This document shows, piece by piece, positions 21,661-29,551 of a DNA stretch of 33,387 nt. This DNA is from Anaerolineales bacterium UBA5797 (GTDB lineage: Bacteria > Chloroflexota > Anaerolineae > Anaerolineales > Villigracilaceae): positions 1 to 33,387 of the forward strand of contig DIDP01000069.1 in NCBI GenBank assembly GCA_002418205.1, in the 5' to 3' direction. Position 1 is the first letter of the stretch; every line of letters begins with the position of its first letter. Below the pieces are notes generated by a model. The model was given only the letters and a program-made list of their open reading frames with translations. It made no database searches and had not been told where the DNA came from. A program made the translations under genes and the position numbers.

Positions 21661-22587
21661 ATGCTCACGATCTACAAGACCACCGAGCAGGGACTCGAAC
21701 AACTCGACACGATGGTGAATGGCGCGTGGGTGAAAGCCATCGACCCGACGCCGGAGGAAATCCAACAGCTTGTGAATTGGGGGGTGGATGTCGATTACAT
21801 CAACTACTCGCTCGACCTTGATGAAATGCCGCGCATCGAACGGGATGAAGATTACACCTTCATCCTGCTCCGGATTCCCCACAGCCAGCCCGAAAGCGAC
21901 ATCCCCTATATCACCATTCCGCTTGGCATCATGATCAGGGGGAACATGGTCGTCACCATCTGCAAGCATGACAAGGATATGTTCCGGGTGCTTGCGAACG
22001 GGAAGTACCGCCTGCTCAAGACCGGCAAGCGTTACCGCTTCACCCTTTATATTTTTCTTGAGACCGCCTCGCGTTACCTGACCCACCTGCGCGAGATCAA
22101 CCGGATGACGGAGGCGATCGAAGACCAGTTGCAGAAATCCACGCGCAACCGCGAATTGATGGAACTCCTCAAATACCAGAAGAGCCTGACCTATTTCGCC
22201 ACCGCCCTGCGTTCGAACGAAGTGATGATGGAGCGCGTCCAGCGCACGCAGATCTTCAATTACTACGAGGAGGACCAGGACCTGCTCGAGGATGTGCTGA
22301 CCGAGAACCAGCAGGCCATCCAGATGACCAGCATCAACACCGAGATCCTCTCGAGCATGATGGACGCCTTTGCCTCGATCATCTCGAACAACCTGAACGT
22401 CGTGATGAAGGCGCTGGCTGCCATCACGATCGTGCTGAACCTGCCGACCATCGTTGCCTCGTTCTTTGGCATGAACGTCACACTGCCCGCCCAGGACCAT
22501 CCGTTCGCCTTCCTTTCGATCATCGGCATCACCGTCGGTCTCACGGCAATTGCCACCTATATCTTCTACAAACGCGACTGGTTCTAG
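21661..22587 (+). CDS. corA: CorA-family magnesium/divalent cation transporter
   Basis: 308 aa. A large cytoplasmic N-terminal alpha/beta region, rich in acidic and helical segments (for example LREINRMTEAIEDQLQKSTR), leads to two C-terminal membrane helices. The selectivity motif Gly270-Met271-Asn272 is in SFFGMNVTLP, and the protein ends with the basic KRDWF. CorA pentamers carry Mg2+, and some carry Co2+ or Ni2+. The start at ATG 21661 is fixed by AAGGAGG 5-6 nt upstream. It heads a plus-strand run of closely spaced genes and has an unusually long, structured leader. Confidence 0.92.
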   Translation: MLTIYKTTEQGLEQLDTMVNGAWVKAIDPTPEEIQQLVNWGVDVDYINYSLDLDEMPRIERDEDYTFILLRIPHSQPESDIPYITIPLGIMIRGNMVVTICKHDKDMFRVLANGKYRLLKTGKRYRFTLYIFLETASRYLTHLREINRMTEAIEDQLQKSTRNRELMELLKYQKSLTYFATALRSNEVMMERVQRTQIFNYYEEDQDLLEDVLTENQQAIQMTSINTEILSSMMDAFASIISNNLNVVMKALAAITIVLNLPTIVASFFGMNVTLPAQDHPFAFLSIIGITVGLTAIATYIFYKRDWF

Positions 22588-22588
22588 G

Positions 22589-23470
22589 ATGCTGGTCGAA
22601 CTCCTTTACGATCTCAAGGCGACGCTTGGCGAAGGTCCGGTTTGGGATGCGCGCACGCAAGCCTTGTACTGGATCGATATCCTTGGCAAGCGCCTGTATG
22701 CAAACGCAGATGTCCTCCTCGAAGCGGATGGATTCATCGGATGCCTTGCCCCGCGTATGACAGGCGGACTTATCCTCGCCCTGAGCGGAGCGAGCCGCGC
22801 AGACGCAGAGCGCTTCTCCTTCCGGACCCTGGATATTGATTCCGTCATATTGACCCTTCTCGCGTCCCTGAAAAATGAACCGTCAACCAACCGCTTCAAC
22901 GATGGCAAATGTGATCCGCGCGGGCGTTTTCTTGCTGGTACCATGGACCTGGGCGAAAAAGACCCCAGCGGTTCGCTCTATTCTTTTGATGGAAAATCCA
23001 TCACAAGGTTATTCGGAGATGTGACGATCTCGAACGGCATGACGTGGAGCCCCGATCACAAGACCTTTTATCATATCGATACACCGACGCGCGTGATCAA
23101 AGCCTTTGACTACGATCTCGAGACCTGCAGGATCGATAACATGCGCGTTGCCGTGCTGATTCCCGAATCGTTTGGCTGGCCCGACGGCATGACCTCCGAT
23201 ATGCAGGGCAATCTGTGGGTGGCGATGTGGGGCGGCGCACAGATCACAAAATGGGACCCGCACACGGGTCAACTGCTGGAGCGGATTCCCGTCCCCGCCA
23301 AGAACGTGTCATCGTGTGTATTCGGCGGCAGGGATCGGAATGAGCTATACGTCACATCCGCGCGAATCGGGTTGGACGAGGAAACCTTGAAACGGTATCC
23401 GCTTACGGGAGGGGTGTTCCGTCTGGAAACAAAAGTGGAGGGGATGCCTGTATTCGAGTTCACAGGGTAA
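22589..23470 (+). CDS. SMP-30/gluconolactonase/LRE-like lactonase
   Basis: 293 aa from ATG 22589, one nucleotide after the corA stop codon. It is a six-bladed propeller of the SMP-30/regucalcin family, which hydrolyses sugar lactones with a divalent metal. Metal ligands fit Glu15 (LGEGPVWD), Asn149 (SNGMTWSP) and Asp199 (PDGMTSDMQGNLWVAMWGG), at spacings very close to animal regucalcin. FNDGKCDPRGRFLAGTMD is the substrate-side loop. The physiological lactone is unknown. The near overlap suggests co-expression with corA, perhaps only through operon layout. Confidence 0.9.
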   Translation: MLVELLYDLKATLGEGPVWDARTQALYWIDILGKRLYANADVLLEADGFIGCLAPRMTGGLILALSGASRADAERFSFRTLDIDSVILTLLASLKNEPSTNRFNDGKCDPRGRFLAGTMDLGEKDPSGSLYSFDGKSITRLFGDVTISNGMTWSPDHKTFYHIDTPTRVIKAFDYDLETCRIDNMRVAVLIPESFGWPDGMTSDMQGNLWVAMWGGAQITKWDPHTGQLLERIPVPAKNVSSCVFGGRDRNELYVTSARIGLDEETLKRYPLTGGVFRLETKVEGMPVFEFTG

Positions 23471-23493
23471 AATCTGGATGGAGAATCTGCCTC

Positions 23494-24585
23494 ATGTCCA
23501 AAAGAATCGAATATATTGATATTGCCAGGGGCATCGGCATCCTGCTGGTGGTGTTGGGACACAACGACTTTGGATATATCTCCCCCTTTGTGTACAAGCT
23601 CATTTATTCGTTCCACATGCCGTTGTTCTTCTTCCTCTCGGGGTATTTTCTGAAACCGTCCATTCCCTTTTTTGACTTTTTCAAAAAGCGATTCAATTCC
23701 CTTCTAATGCCTTATCTCTTCACGATCTTCCTGATCTATTTTGCATCGGTCTCTTTTGAAAAGATGAGTTTCAGGACCGCCCTCCAACGGATCACCAAGT
23801 CGCTGTATGGCTCGGGACATTACATTGATTGGGTGCAACTGTGGTTCCTGCCGCATTTGTTCGTGGTTAGTTTGTACGCGTTTTTATTCTTTGCGATCTT
23901 TGGAAGGTGGAACAACCGTTATGTACGCTGGGTCGCGTTGATCGCAACATTGGGCATTTCCAGCCTGTTCCTGAAGGATTTCTATCCGTTCACGCTCTCG
24001 GTGTTCGGCAAGCAGTATGAATTGTTTGGCCTGCCCTTCAGCCTCGACCTTGTGTTGTTGAGCGGGTTCTACTTTATTCTGGGAAGCGAGATCAGGCAGG
24101 CCACATCCGAGAAAACATTCGAGAATATTTATTTGTTGATCGGTTCGGCTGTTGCATTACTTGCAATGGTCTATTTCTTTGAGGCACGCAATGACTTCAA
24201 CACCCGTACCTATGACTCCTATTGGGTCAACACGCTCGAATCGGTCCTTGGGATTCTGTTTGTGCTTGCGCTGTCCCGGCAGATCGAAATGCGGACAAGT
24301 CAACCCGCCGCCCTGTTCAGATATTTCGGTCAGATATCCCTGTTCATTCTGCTCTTCCATGTTCCCATCCAGGATTTCTGGGGGCAAAAGACGAATGCGG
24401 TGGTGAACAATCTGCAATTTTCCATCTGGGTGGGATTCTTCATGGGCGTGGCAGGGTCGGTCCTGATCTACGAACTGTTCATCAGGAGGAATCCAACCGC
24501 TTCGCGGTGGTTTGGACGGAAGATGGAGGAACCTGAAAGTAGGGAATTCCCATCGTCAGGTACAATGAAAGCGGAAAAACGATAG
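23494..24585 (+). CDS. Membrane acyltransferase 3-family protein
   Basis: 363 aa with about ten membrane helices. The N-terminal IEYIDIARGIGILLVVLGHND contains the family histidine, followed by YSFHMPLFFFLSGYFLKP. This subgroup (WecH/OatA-like integral membrane acyltransferases) modifies surface sugars or other envelope molecules; the target is unknown. It resembles the acyltransferase at 19.9-21.3 kb only at family level. It lies 23 nt after the SMP-30 gene. TAAAAT overlaps that gene's stop, so it may have a promoter of its own. Its stop codon abuts the next ATG directly. Confidence 0.85.
   Translation: MSKRIEYIDIARGIGILLVVLGHNDFGYISPFVYKLIYSFHMPLFFFLSGYFLKPSIPFFDFFKKRFNSLLMPYLFTIFLIYFASVSFEKMSFRTALQRITKSLYGSGHYIDWVQLWFLPHLFVVSLYAFLFFAIFGRWNNRYVRWVALIATLGISSLFLKDFYPFTLSVFGKQYELFGLPFSLDLVLLSGFYFILGSEIRQATSEKTFENIYLLIGSAVALLAMVYFFEARNDFNTRTYDSYWVNTLESVLGILFVLALSRQIEMRTSQPAALFRYFGQISLFILLFHVPIQDFWGQKTNAVVNNLQFSIWVGFFMGVAGSVLIYELFIRRNPTASRWFGRKMEEPESREFPSSGTMKAEKR
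24561..24585 (+). promoter_or_regulatory. Possible internal promoter before the response-regulator fusion
   Basis: TACAAT at 24561-24566, inside the end of the acyltransferase gene, would start transcription about 13 nt before the ATG at 24586. No clear -35 is visible. Confidence 0.3.
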
Positions 24586-26241
24586 ATGCCCAAGCCGGTT
24601 ATTCTCTCACTTGATGACGATCCCTCTGTATTGAATTCCATCGAACGCGATCTGCGCGCCCATTACGGACAGGGATATCGAATCCTGCCCATCGATCAGG
24701 GTAAAACCGCGCTGGAGTATTTGGATATGCTGAAACAACGCAATGAGACCGTCGCGTTGTTTTTGGTGGACCAGCGCATGCCCGGGATGAGCGGCACGCA
24801 ATTCCTCGAGGCAGCCATCCGCCTTTACCCGCAGGCAAAGCGCGTGTTGCTCACCGCCTATGCGGATACACAAGCCGCCATTGAGTCGATCAACGAGATC
24901 GGGCTCGATTACTATTTGATGAAGCCCTGGCATCCGCCGGAGGAGCGGTTGTATCCGGTTTTGGATGAATTGCTGGAAGACTGGAAGATCCACGTGCGCC
25001 TGCCGTATGAGGGCATACGCATCGCCGGGACATTGTGGTCTTTATCCAGTCATCGCGTCAAGGATTTCCTTACGCGTCACCAGATCCCCTACCAATGGCT
25101 GGATATCGATAAGGATGCGAAAGCGCGTTCGCTGGTCGAGAAGGTCTCAACCGAATCTGCGAAACTCCCTGTCATCTTCTTCCCCGATGGAAAAGTTCTC
25201 GTTCAGCCGGACCTCAAGGATCTGGCTGACAAGGTTGGGTTGCAAACCAAAGCCGAACTTCCCTTCTACGATATCATCGTTGTCGGGAGCGGTCCCGCGG
25301 GACTGGCAGCCGCGGTCTATGCAGGCTCGGAGGGATACAAGTGTCTCGTCATTGAAAAGGCCGCACCGGGCGGGCAGGCGGGGAGCAGTCCGAAGATCGA
25401 AAATTACCTCGGTTTCCCAAGCGGCATTTCAGGTGATGACCTCACCCGCCGCGCGGTTTCGCAGGCTAAAAGATTCGGCGTGGAAATTCTATCGGCGCAG
25501 GAGGCAGCCCGGGTCTTCGTCAAGGATGCGTATCGCATCGTCAAACTGGCGGATGGCACGGAACTGTCCTGTCATGCAGTGTTGATCGCGACGGGTGCGT
25601 CCTTCCATATGCTGCGAATGCCGGGCGCAGACAAGCTGACCGGCGCGGGCATTTATTATGGCGCGGCATACACCGAGGCGATGAACTACAAGGACAAGGA
25701 CGTCTTCGTGGTGGGCGGCGCAAATTCCGCTGCGCAGGGCGCGTTGTATCTCACGCGTTTCGCGCGCAAGGTCACTGTGTTGATCCGCGGCCCCGAACCG
25801 ACCGCATCGAAATATCTGGTCGATGCGATGGAGGAAAACGAAAAACTGGAATTGATGATGGACACCGATCTGCTGGAACTCAAGGGTGAGACCACGCTCG
25901 AGCAGATCGTCGTTAAGAACAATCGCACGGATGAGATTCGAACCTTCGATGCCGCGGCGTTGTTCGTGTTCATCGGCGTCCGCCCGCAAAGCAGCCTCGT
26001 TGCGGATCTGGTGATGCGCAGCGAAAAAGGATACATCTACACCGGCGCGGATCTGATCGTGGATAAAAAACCGCCTCAGGGCTGGACCCTGGAACGGTTC
26101 CCGTTTTTATTGGAGACCTCCGTCCCCGGCATCTTCGCGGCAGGTGACGTGCGCTTCGGGACCAATCATCGGGTCGCATCCGCGGTTGGTGAGGGCGCGA
26201 TCGCCTTCGCATTGATGAAGGAATATCTTAAGTCGTTGTGA
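24586..26241 (+). CDS. Response regulator fused to a thioredoxin reductase-like flavoprotein
   Basis: 551 aa in three parts. (1) A receiver domain, residues 1-125, with acidic residues 10-12 (LSLDDDP), phosphoacceptor Asp62 (LVDQRMPGMSG) and Lys in YYLMKPW. (2) A degenerate thioredoxin/glutaredoxin-like segment (about 140-220) without a CxxC. (3) A thioredoxin reductase-type domain from 229 (DIIVVGSGPAGLAAAVYAG), with GGQAGSSPKIENYLGFP, VFVVGGANSAAQGALYL and the C-terminal FAD motif PGIFAAGDVRFG. The redox-active CxxC of thioredoxin reductase is replaced around residues 354-367 (GAGIYYGAAYTEA), so it cannot work as a classical disulfide reductase. Such fusions occur in several phyla. It is coupled to the histidine kinase gene by a GTGA overlap. 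Confidence 0.9.
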   Translation: MPKPVILSLDDDPSVLNSIERDLRAHYGQGYRILPIDQGKTALEYLDMLKQRNETVALFLVDQRMPGMSGTQFLEAAIRLYPQAKRVLLTAYADTQAAIESINEIGLDYYLMKPWHPPEERLYPVLDELLEDWKIHVRLPYEGIRIAGTLWSLSSHRVKDFLTRHQIPYQWLDIDKDAKARSLVEKVSTESAKLPVIFFPDGKVLVQPDLKDLADKVGLQTKAELPFYDIIVVGSGPAGLAAAVYAGSEGYKCLVIEKAAPGGQAGSSPKIENYLGFPSGISGDDLTRRAVSQAKRFGVEILSAQEAARVFVKDAYRIVKLADGTELSCHAVLIATGASFHMLRMPGADKLTGAGIYYGAAYTEAMNYKDKDVFVVGGANSAAQGALYLTRFARKVTVLIRGPEPTASKYLVDAMEENEKLELMMDTDLLELKGETTLEQIVVKNNRTDEIRTFDAAALFVFIGVRPQSSLVADLVMRSEKGYIYTGADLIVDKKPPQGWTLERFPFLLETSVPGIFAAGDVRFGTNHRVASAVGEGAIAFALMKEYLKSL

Positions 26242-27635
26242 ATCTTCAAGACCTACGCAAATCCCCGTTATTCGAAGGCTTGTCTGATGATGAGTTGCAG
26301 CAACTCATGGACAATGCCGAGCCGGTCTCTTTGCGCGCCGGCGAGGTGCTGATGAAACAGGGCGACCCGGGTGATTCGGCGTTTGTGATCGTGTCGGGCG
26401 AGTTCGAGGTCCAGAAACAGTCCGGTCAGACGCTCATCAAGATCGATGTGCGCAACCCGGGCGATGTGGTGGGGGAAATGGCATTGCTTTCGCGCGCGCC
26501 GCGCAATGCGACGGTGGTCTCCAAGACCGATAGTGAAACGCTTCAGATTCCGCAGGAGGCCTTCGAGAGATTACTGTCAACCAGCCCTTCGGCGACGCTG
26601 GCTGTCCTGCGCTGGGTGATGGCGCGGTTGACGCAGAACGAGGCATTGCTCCATCAGCAGGAGAAGATGGCGGCGCTCGGCACGTTGAGCGCGGGACTGG
26701 CGCACGAGTTGAACAATCCCGCCGCCGCGGCGCAGAGGAGCGCCTCCGAGTTGAACAAGTCGTTGTTGAAGCTGCAGGTGTTGACTCATCAGATCGAATC
26801 GACGGCTTTCAAGAACAACCAGACGAACTGGCTCGATTCCTTCATGCAGGAAGCCTCGCGTCGATTCTCATCTCCGGTCAGGCTTGCGGCGTTGGAACGG
26901 ATCGAGTTGGTGGAACAGCTTCAGGCTTGGCTGGAGGCGAACGGGATCGGGACCGCATGGGAATTTGCTCCAGCGATGGTCAATTTCGGGTGGAATGCCG
27001 AAGAATTGGAAAAACTGAAAGGCAGCGCCTGTTTCGACATGTCCATCGAATGGCTGGGGATGAGCTGCATGACCGTGGGTCTGCTGTCCGAGGTTCAACA
27101 GGCAACCGGGCGGATCTCGCAGATCGTGCAGGCGATGAAGACCTATACCTATCTCGATCAGGCGCCGTTGCTCGAGGTGGATGTGCATGAAGGGCTGGAG
27201 AATACACTGGTCATCATGCAGCATAAATTGAAACATGGCGTGACCGTCAAACGGGAGTATTCGTCCACGTTGCCGCGCATCGAAGCCTATGCCAGCGAAC
27301 TGAACCAGGTGTGGACGAACATCATCGACAACGCAGTGGATGCAATGGACGGCAAGGGGGAGATCCTGCTGCGAACCTACGCGCAAAATGATCACGTTGT
27401 CGTGGAGATCGTTGACAGTGGTCCCGGCATTCCCCGGGAGATACAAACCCGCATCTATGAACCGTTCTTTACCACCAAACCGCCCGGCAAGGGGACCGGA
27501 TTGGGCCTGCACATTTCACATGACATCATCGTGAACCGGCACCATGGGCAATTACTGGTTGAGTCGCGGCCTGGCGAGACGAAATTCAGGGTCGTTCTAC
27601 CGAGACGAATCAAAGGAGAAGAAGCAGATGAATGA
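26238..27635 (+). CDS. Histidine kinase with N-terminal cyclic-nucleotide-binding domain
   Basis: 465 aa starting with GTG at 26238, 4 nt inside the previous gene. Residues 1-125 form a cNMP-binding (CAP_ED) domain (LFEGLSDDELQQLMDNAEPV, GEVLMKQGDPGDSAFVIVSG, VGEMALLSRAPRNATVVS). No membrane helix is present, so it is soluble. The kinase core has His156 in GTLSAGLAHELNNP, N-box NIIDNAVDAM, DSGPGIP, FFTTKPPGKGTGLGLHIS and a normal end. The CAP_ED arginine block RAPRNATV is the usual place for phosphate contact. It is the obvious partner of the receiver domain encoded just upstream. The ligand, cAMP, cGMP or none, is unknown. Confidence 0.9.
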   Translation: MNLQDLRKSPLFEGLSDDELQQLMDNAEPVSLRAGEVLMKQGDPGDSAFVIVSGEFEVQKQSGQTLIKIDVRNPGDVVGEMALLSRAPRNATVVSKTDSETLQIPQEAFERLLSTSPSATLAVLRWVMARLTQNEALLHQQEKMAALGTLSAGLAHELNNPAAAAQRSASELNKSLLKLQVLTHQIESTAFKNNQTNWLDSFMQEASRRFSSPVRLAALERIELVEQLQAWLEANGIGTAWEFAPAMVNFGWNAEELEKLKGSACFDMSIEWLGMSCMTVGLLSEVQQATGRISQIVQAMKTYTYLDQAPLLEVDVHEGLENTLVIMQHKLKHGVTVKREYSSTLPRIEAYASELNQVWTNIIDNAVDAMDGKGEILLRTYAQNDHVVVEIVDSGPGIPREIQTRIYEPFFTTKPPGKGTGLGLHISHDIIVNRHHGQLLVESRPGETKFRVVLPRRIKGEEADE

Positions 27636-28053
27636 AGAACAAATGATGAAGGAAATATTGTTGACCGCGAGAACGGTTGCGAGTGTGGGATTGTCCTCCA
27701 ACCCCGATAAACCGAGTTACGGGGTTGTTTCCTATTTGAAACAACAGGGATACCGGATCATTCCTGTCAATCCGACCGCGGCGGAGATCATGGGAGAGAA
27801 GGCATACCCGAGCCTCTCGGACATCCCGGAGAAGGTGGATGTGGTGCAGGTCTTCCGCAAATCGGAGGATGTCCCGCCGGTGGTGGAGGAAGCCATCAAG
27901 ATCGGCGCAAAGGTGGTCTGGATGCAGGAAGGGATCGTCAACGAGGAGGCCGCGCAGAAAGCCGAGGAGGCGGGATTGCAAGTGGTGATGGATGCCTGCA
28001 TGCGCGCCGCCCATCGCGCGTTCAACATCGGACCCAAGCCTGTGATGCCTTGA
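27628..28053 (+). CDS. CoA-binding protein (CoA_binding_2, YccU-like)
   Basis: 141 aa from ATG 27628, overlapping the kinase gene by 8 nt, with AGGAG about 10 nt upstream. It is a small Rossmann-like CoA-binding protein: TVASVGLSSNPDKPSYGVVSYL, YRIIPVNPTAAEIMGEKAYPSL, VDVVQVFRKSEDVPPVVEEA and VWMQEGIVNEEAAQKAEEAG. Relatives are the CoA-binding domains of acyl-CoA synthetases and stand-alone YccU proteins of unknown role. It ends the plus-strand run and meets the CPBP gene with only 4 nt between stops. Confidence 0.88.
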   Translation: MNEEQMMKEILLTARTVASVGLSSNPDKPSYGVVSYLKQQGYRIIPVNPTAAEIMGEKAYPSLSDIPEKVDVVQVFRKSEDVPPVVEEAIKIGAKVVWMQEGIVNEEAAQKAEEAGLQVVMDACMRAAHRAFNIGPKPVMP

Positions 28054-28057
28054 AGGT

Positions 28058-28663
28058 CTACGTGACTGCCTTGTAAACTATGATCAGGATCGTCAGGTCC
28101 GCAGCCATGTGACCCAAAACGGGTGCGAGCAACCCTTCATCCACGCGCCTCACCTGCCGCCAGAACCAGCCCGCCGCGACAAGTGCGGCGAGGGCGAACA
28201 GGATCGAAGTTGTTTGCACCTTGTCGATCAGGATCAACGCATGAAAGCCTGCATACAGGAGGTCGGAACTGTGCAGGCTTTTTGTATTGTCTCCCAGATA
28301 ACCGCGCCAGAAATATTCTTCGACGAATGGGTTGACCAGTGCGAAGTATGTGATGAACATTGGCCAGGTGGAGGCTTTCAGCCCGAGCGCCTCGATCTGT
28401 TGCGGCAGGTCATTGGCGAAACCGAGATCATCCCACAAAAAATATAGGGTGACGCCGCTGCCGCTGCATATCAGGATGCTCAATGGAATCCATACAACGT
28501 TTTTGTTCTTAAGAAGAACTGAAATGGGAATATCCGGTTTCGCGATCGATAACGAGAGGATGATCGCAGTGTGAAACCCCAACAACGCGCCCCAGGCGCT
28601 GTGCATTGCGAACAACCCAAACCCCACCGCGAAATACGCCAGCGCGGGCGCGATCCATTTCAT
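28058..28663 (-). CDS. CPBP-family intramembrane protease-like protein
   Basis: 201 aa with about six membrane helices. The CPBP (CAAX protease/bacteriocin processing) motifs are visible as VEEYFWRGYLG (EExxxR), the His of GFHALILID and the C-terminal LGHMAADLTILI. Members are metal-independent or poorly characterised intramembrane proteases. The start is placed at ATG 28663 behind GAGGTGGAGG; an in-frame TTG at 28681 is less likely. It follows the cyclase gene by 18 nt and is probably co-transcribed with it. Confidence 0.8.
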   Translation of the reverse strand: MKWIAPALAYFAVGFGLFAMHSAWGALLGFHTAIILSLSIAKPDIPISVLLKNKNVVWIPLSILICSGSGVTLYFLWDDLGFANDLPQQIEALGLKASTWPMFITYFALVNPFVEEYFWRGYLGDNTKSLHSSDLLYAGFHALILIDKVQTTSILFALAALVAAGWFWRQVRRVDEGLLAPVLGHMAADLTILIIVYKAVT

Positions 28664-28681
28664 GACCCCTCCACCTCTCAA

Positions 28682-29464
28682 TTACTTCGATTCGGCTTTT
28701 ACAACGTGGACTTCAATCGCTTCACTTTTACCCTTTAACATTAAACTGCGCCGTTCCAGATCCCCAAAATCCAACCCGGCTGCGCGATAGGACACATCGC
28801 TGACCAGGATCTCCCCTGCGCCTGCCAGCGAAGCCAGCCTCGCTGTGATATTGACATTATCGCCGAGAGCGGTGAAGTCGTTAATCCCCTCCTCCGCGCC
28901 CTGAACGACCCCTACAAACGCATTGCCGGTATGGACACCCACCCCGATCGGCAGTGCTGTTTTTCCACTGCCAAGCCGCTGGACCAGTTCCTGCGCGGCA
29001 TGGATCGCGCGCCTGGAATGGTTCTGCCCGGCAAAGGCGGGGATGAACAGACCGATTACCTCGTCGCCCACCAGACGGTCAATGAGCGCGTCGTTATGCA
29101 CCAATACTTCGGTTGCAACTTCATAAAATCCGCTGATCAATTTCGTGAAATTGGCGGGGCTCATCCTTTCGGCGATCGTGGTCGAACCGCGCACATCCGC
29201 GAACAACATTGAGATCTCCACCTCCGCGCCGCCGGCCTCTTGAAAGGCGCACGGCTCGCAATACCGCGGATTCTTTCTCGACTGGCGCCTGCCCATCATG
29301 CGCATGAGCAAGCCGCCCCAGCCTTTGAAGGGGGCGTTGCACATCTTACAGCGCGGGTTGGATGGAAGGAATCCGGCGATATGGTGAAAACGCCGCGGCA
29401 CCGTTTCCCCCACGGTCAACGCCAGCCGCCATTCCTCTTCTTTTGATTTTGGTTGGTCTGTCAT
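28682..29464 (-). CDS. Class III nucleotide cyclase with N-terminal Cys4 motif
   Basis: 260 aa. A four-cysteine segment CKMC (39-42) and CEPC (69-72), probably zinc-binding, precedes a class III cyclase domain from about residue 80. The metal aspartates are Asp90 (LFADVRGSTT) and Asp134 (IDRLVGDEVIGLF); ALGDNVNITARL supplies the Asn and Arg of the transition-state site. The usual base-recognising Lys four residues before Asp134 is Arg130, so nucleotide preference, or even activity, is uncertain. No membrane helix. It lies 1 kb from a histidine kinase with a cNMP-binding domain, a possible receiver of its product. Confidence 0.85.
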   Translation of the reverse strand: MTDQPKSKEEEWRLALTVGETVPRRFHHIAGFLPSNPRCKMCNAPFKGWGGLLMRMMGRRQSRKNPRYCEPCAFQEAGGAEVEISMLFADVRGSTTIAERMSPANFTKLISGFYEVATEVLVHNDALIDRLVGDEVIGLFIPAFAGQNHSRRAIHAAQELVQRLGSGKTALPIGVGVHTGNAFVGVVQGAEEGINDFTALGDNVNITARLASLAGAGEILVSDVSYRAAGLDFGDLERRSLMLKGKSEAIEVHVVKAESK

Positions 29465-29551
29465 GGCTTTGTCATTCCTAAAGTAATCGGCGATTTAAAT
29501 ATACCCCATTTCTTTTGCCCATCACAAACCTGCCCGGATTCAAACCCTGCA

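Noticed and set aside
21246..21668. 140-codon minus-strand frame across the corA leader
   Set aside because: It would overlap both the acyltransferase start and the corA start, and resembles no known protein.
21624..21821. ORF starting at ATG 21624 that runs into corA
   Set aside because: It has no ribosome site, starts in the loop of hairpin B and reads corA DNA out of frame.
21643..22500. Long open frame on the minus strand opposite corA (285 codons)
   Set aside because: It mirrors the corA codon pattern, is rich in His/Asp/Val typical of antisense frames of GC-rich genes, and matches no family.
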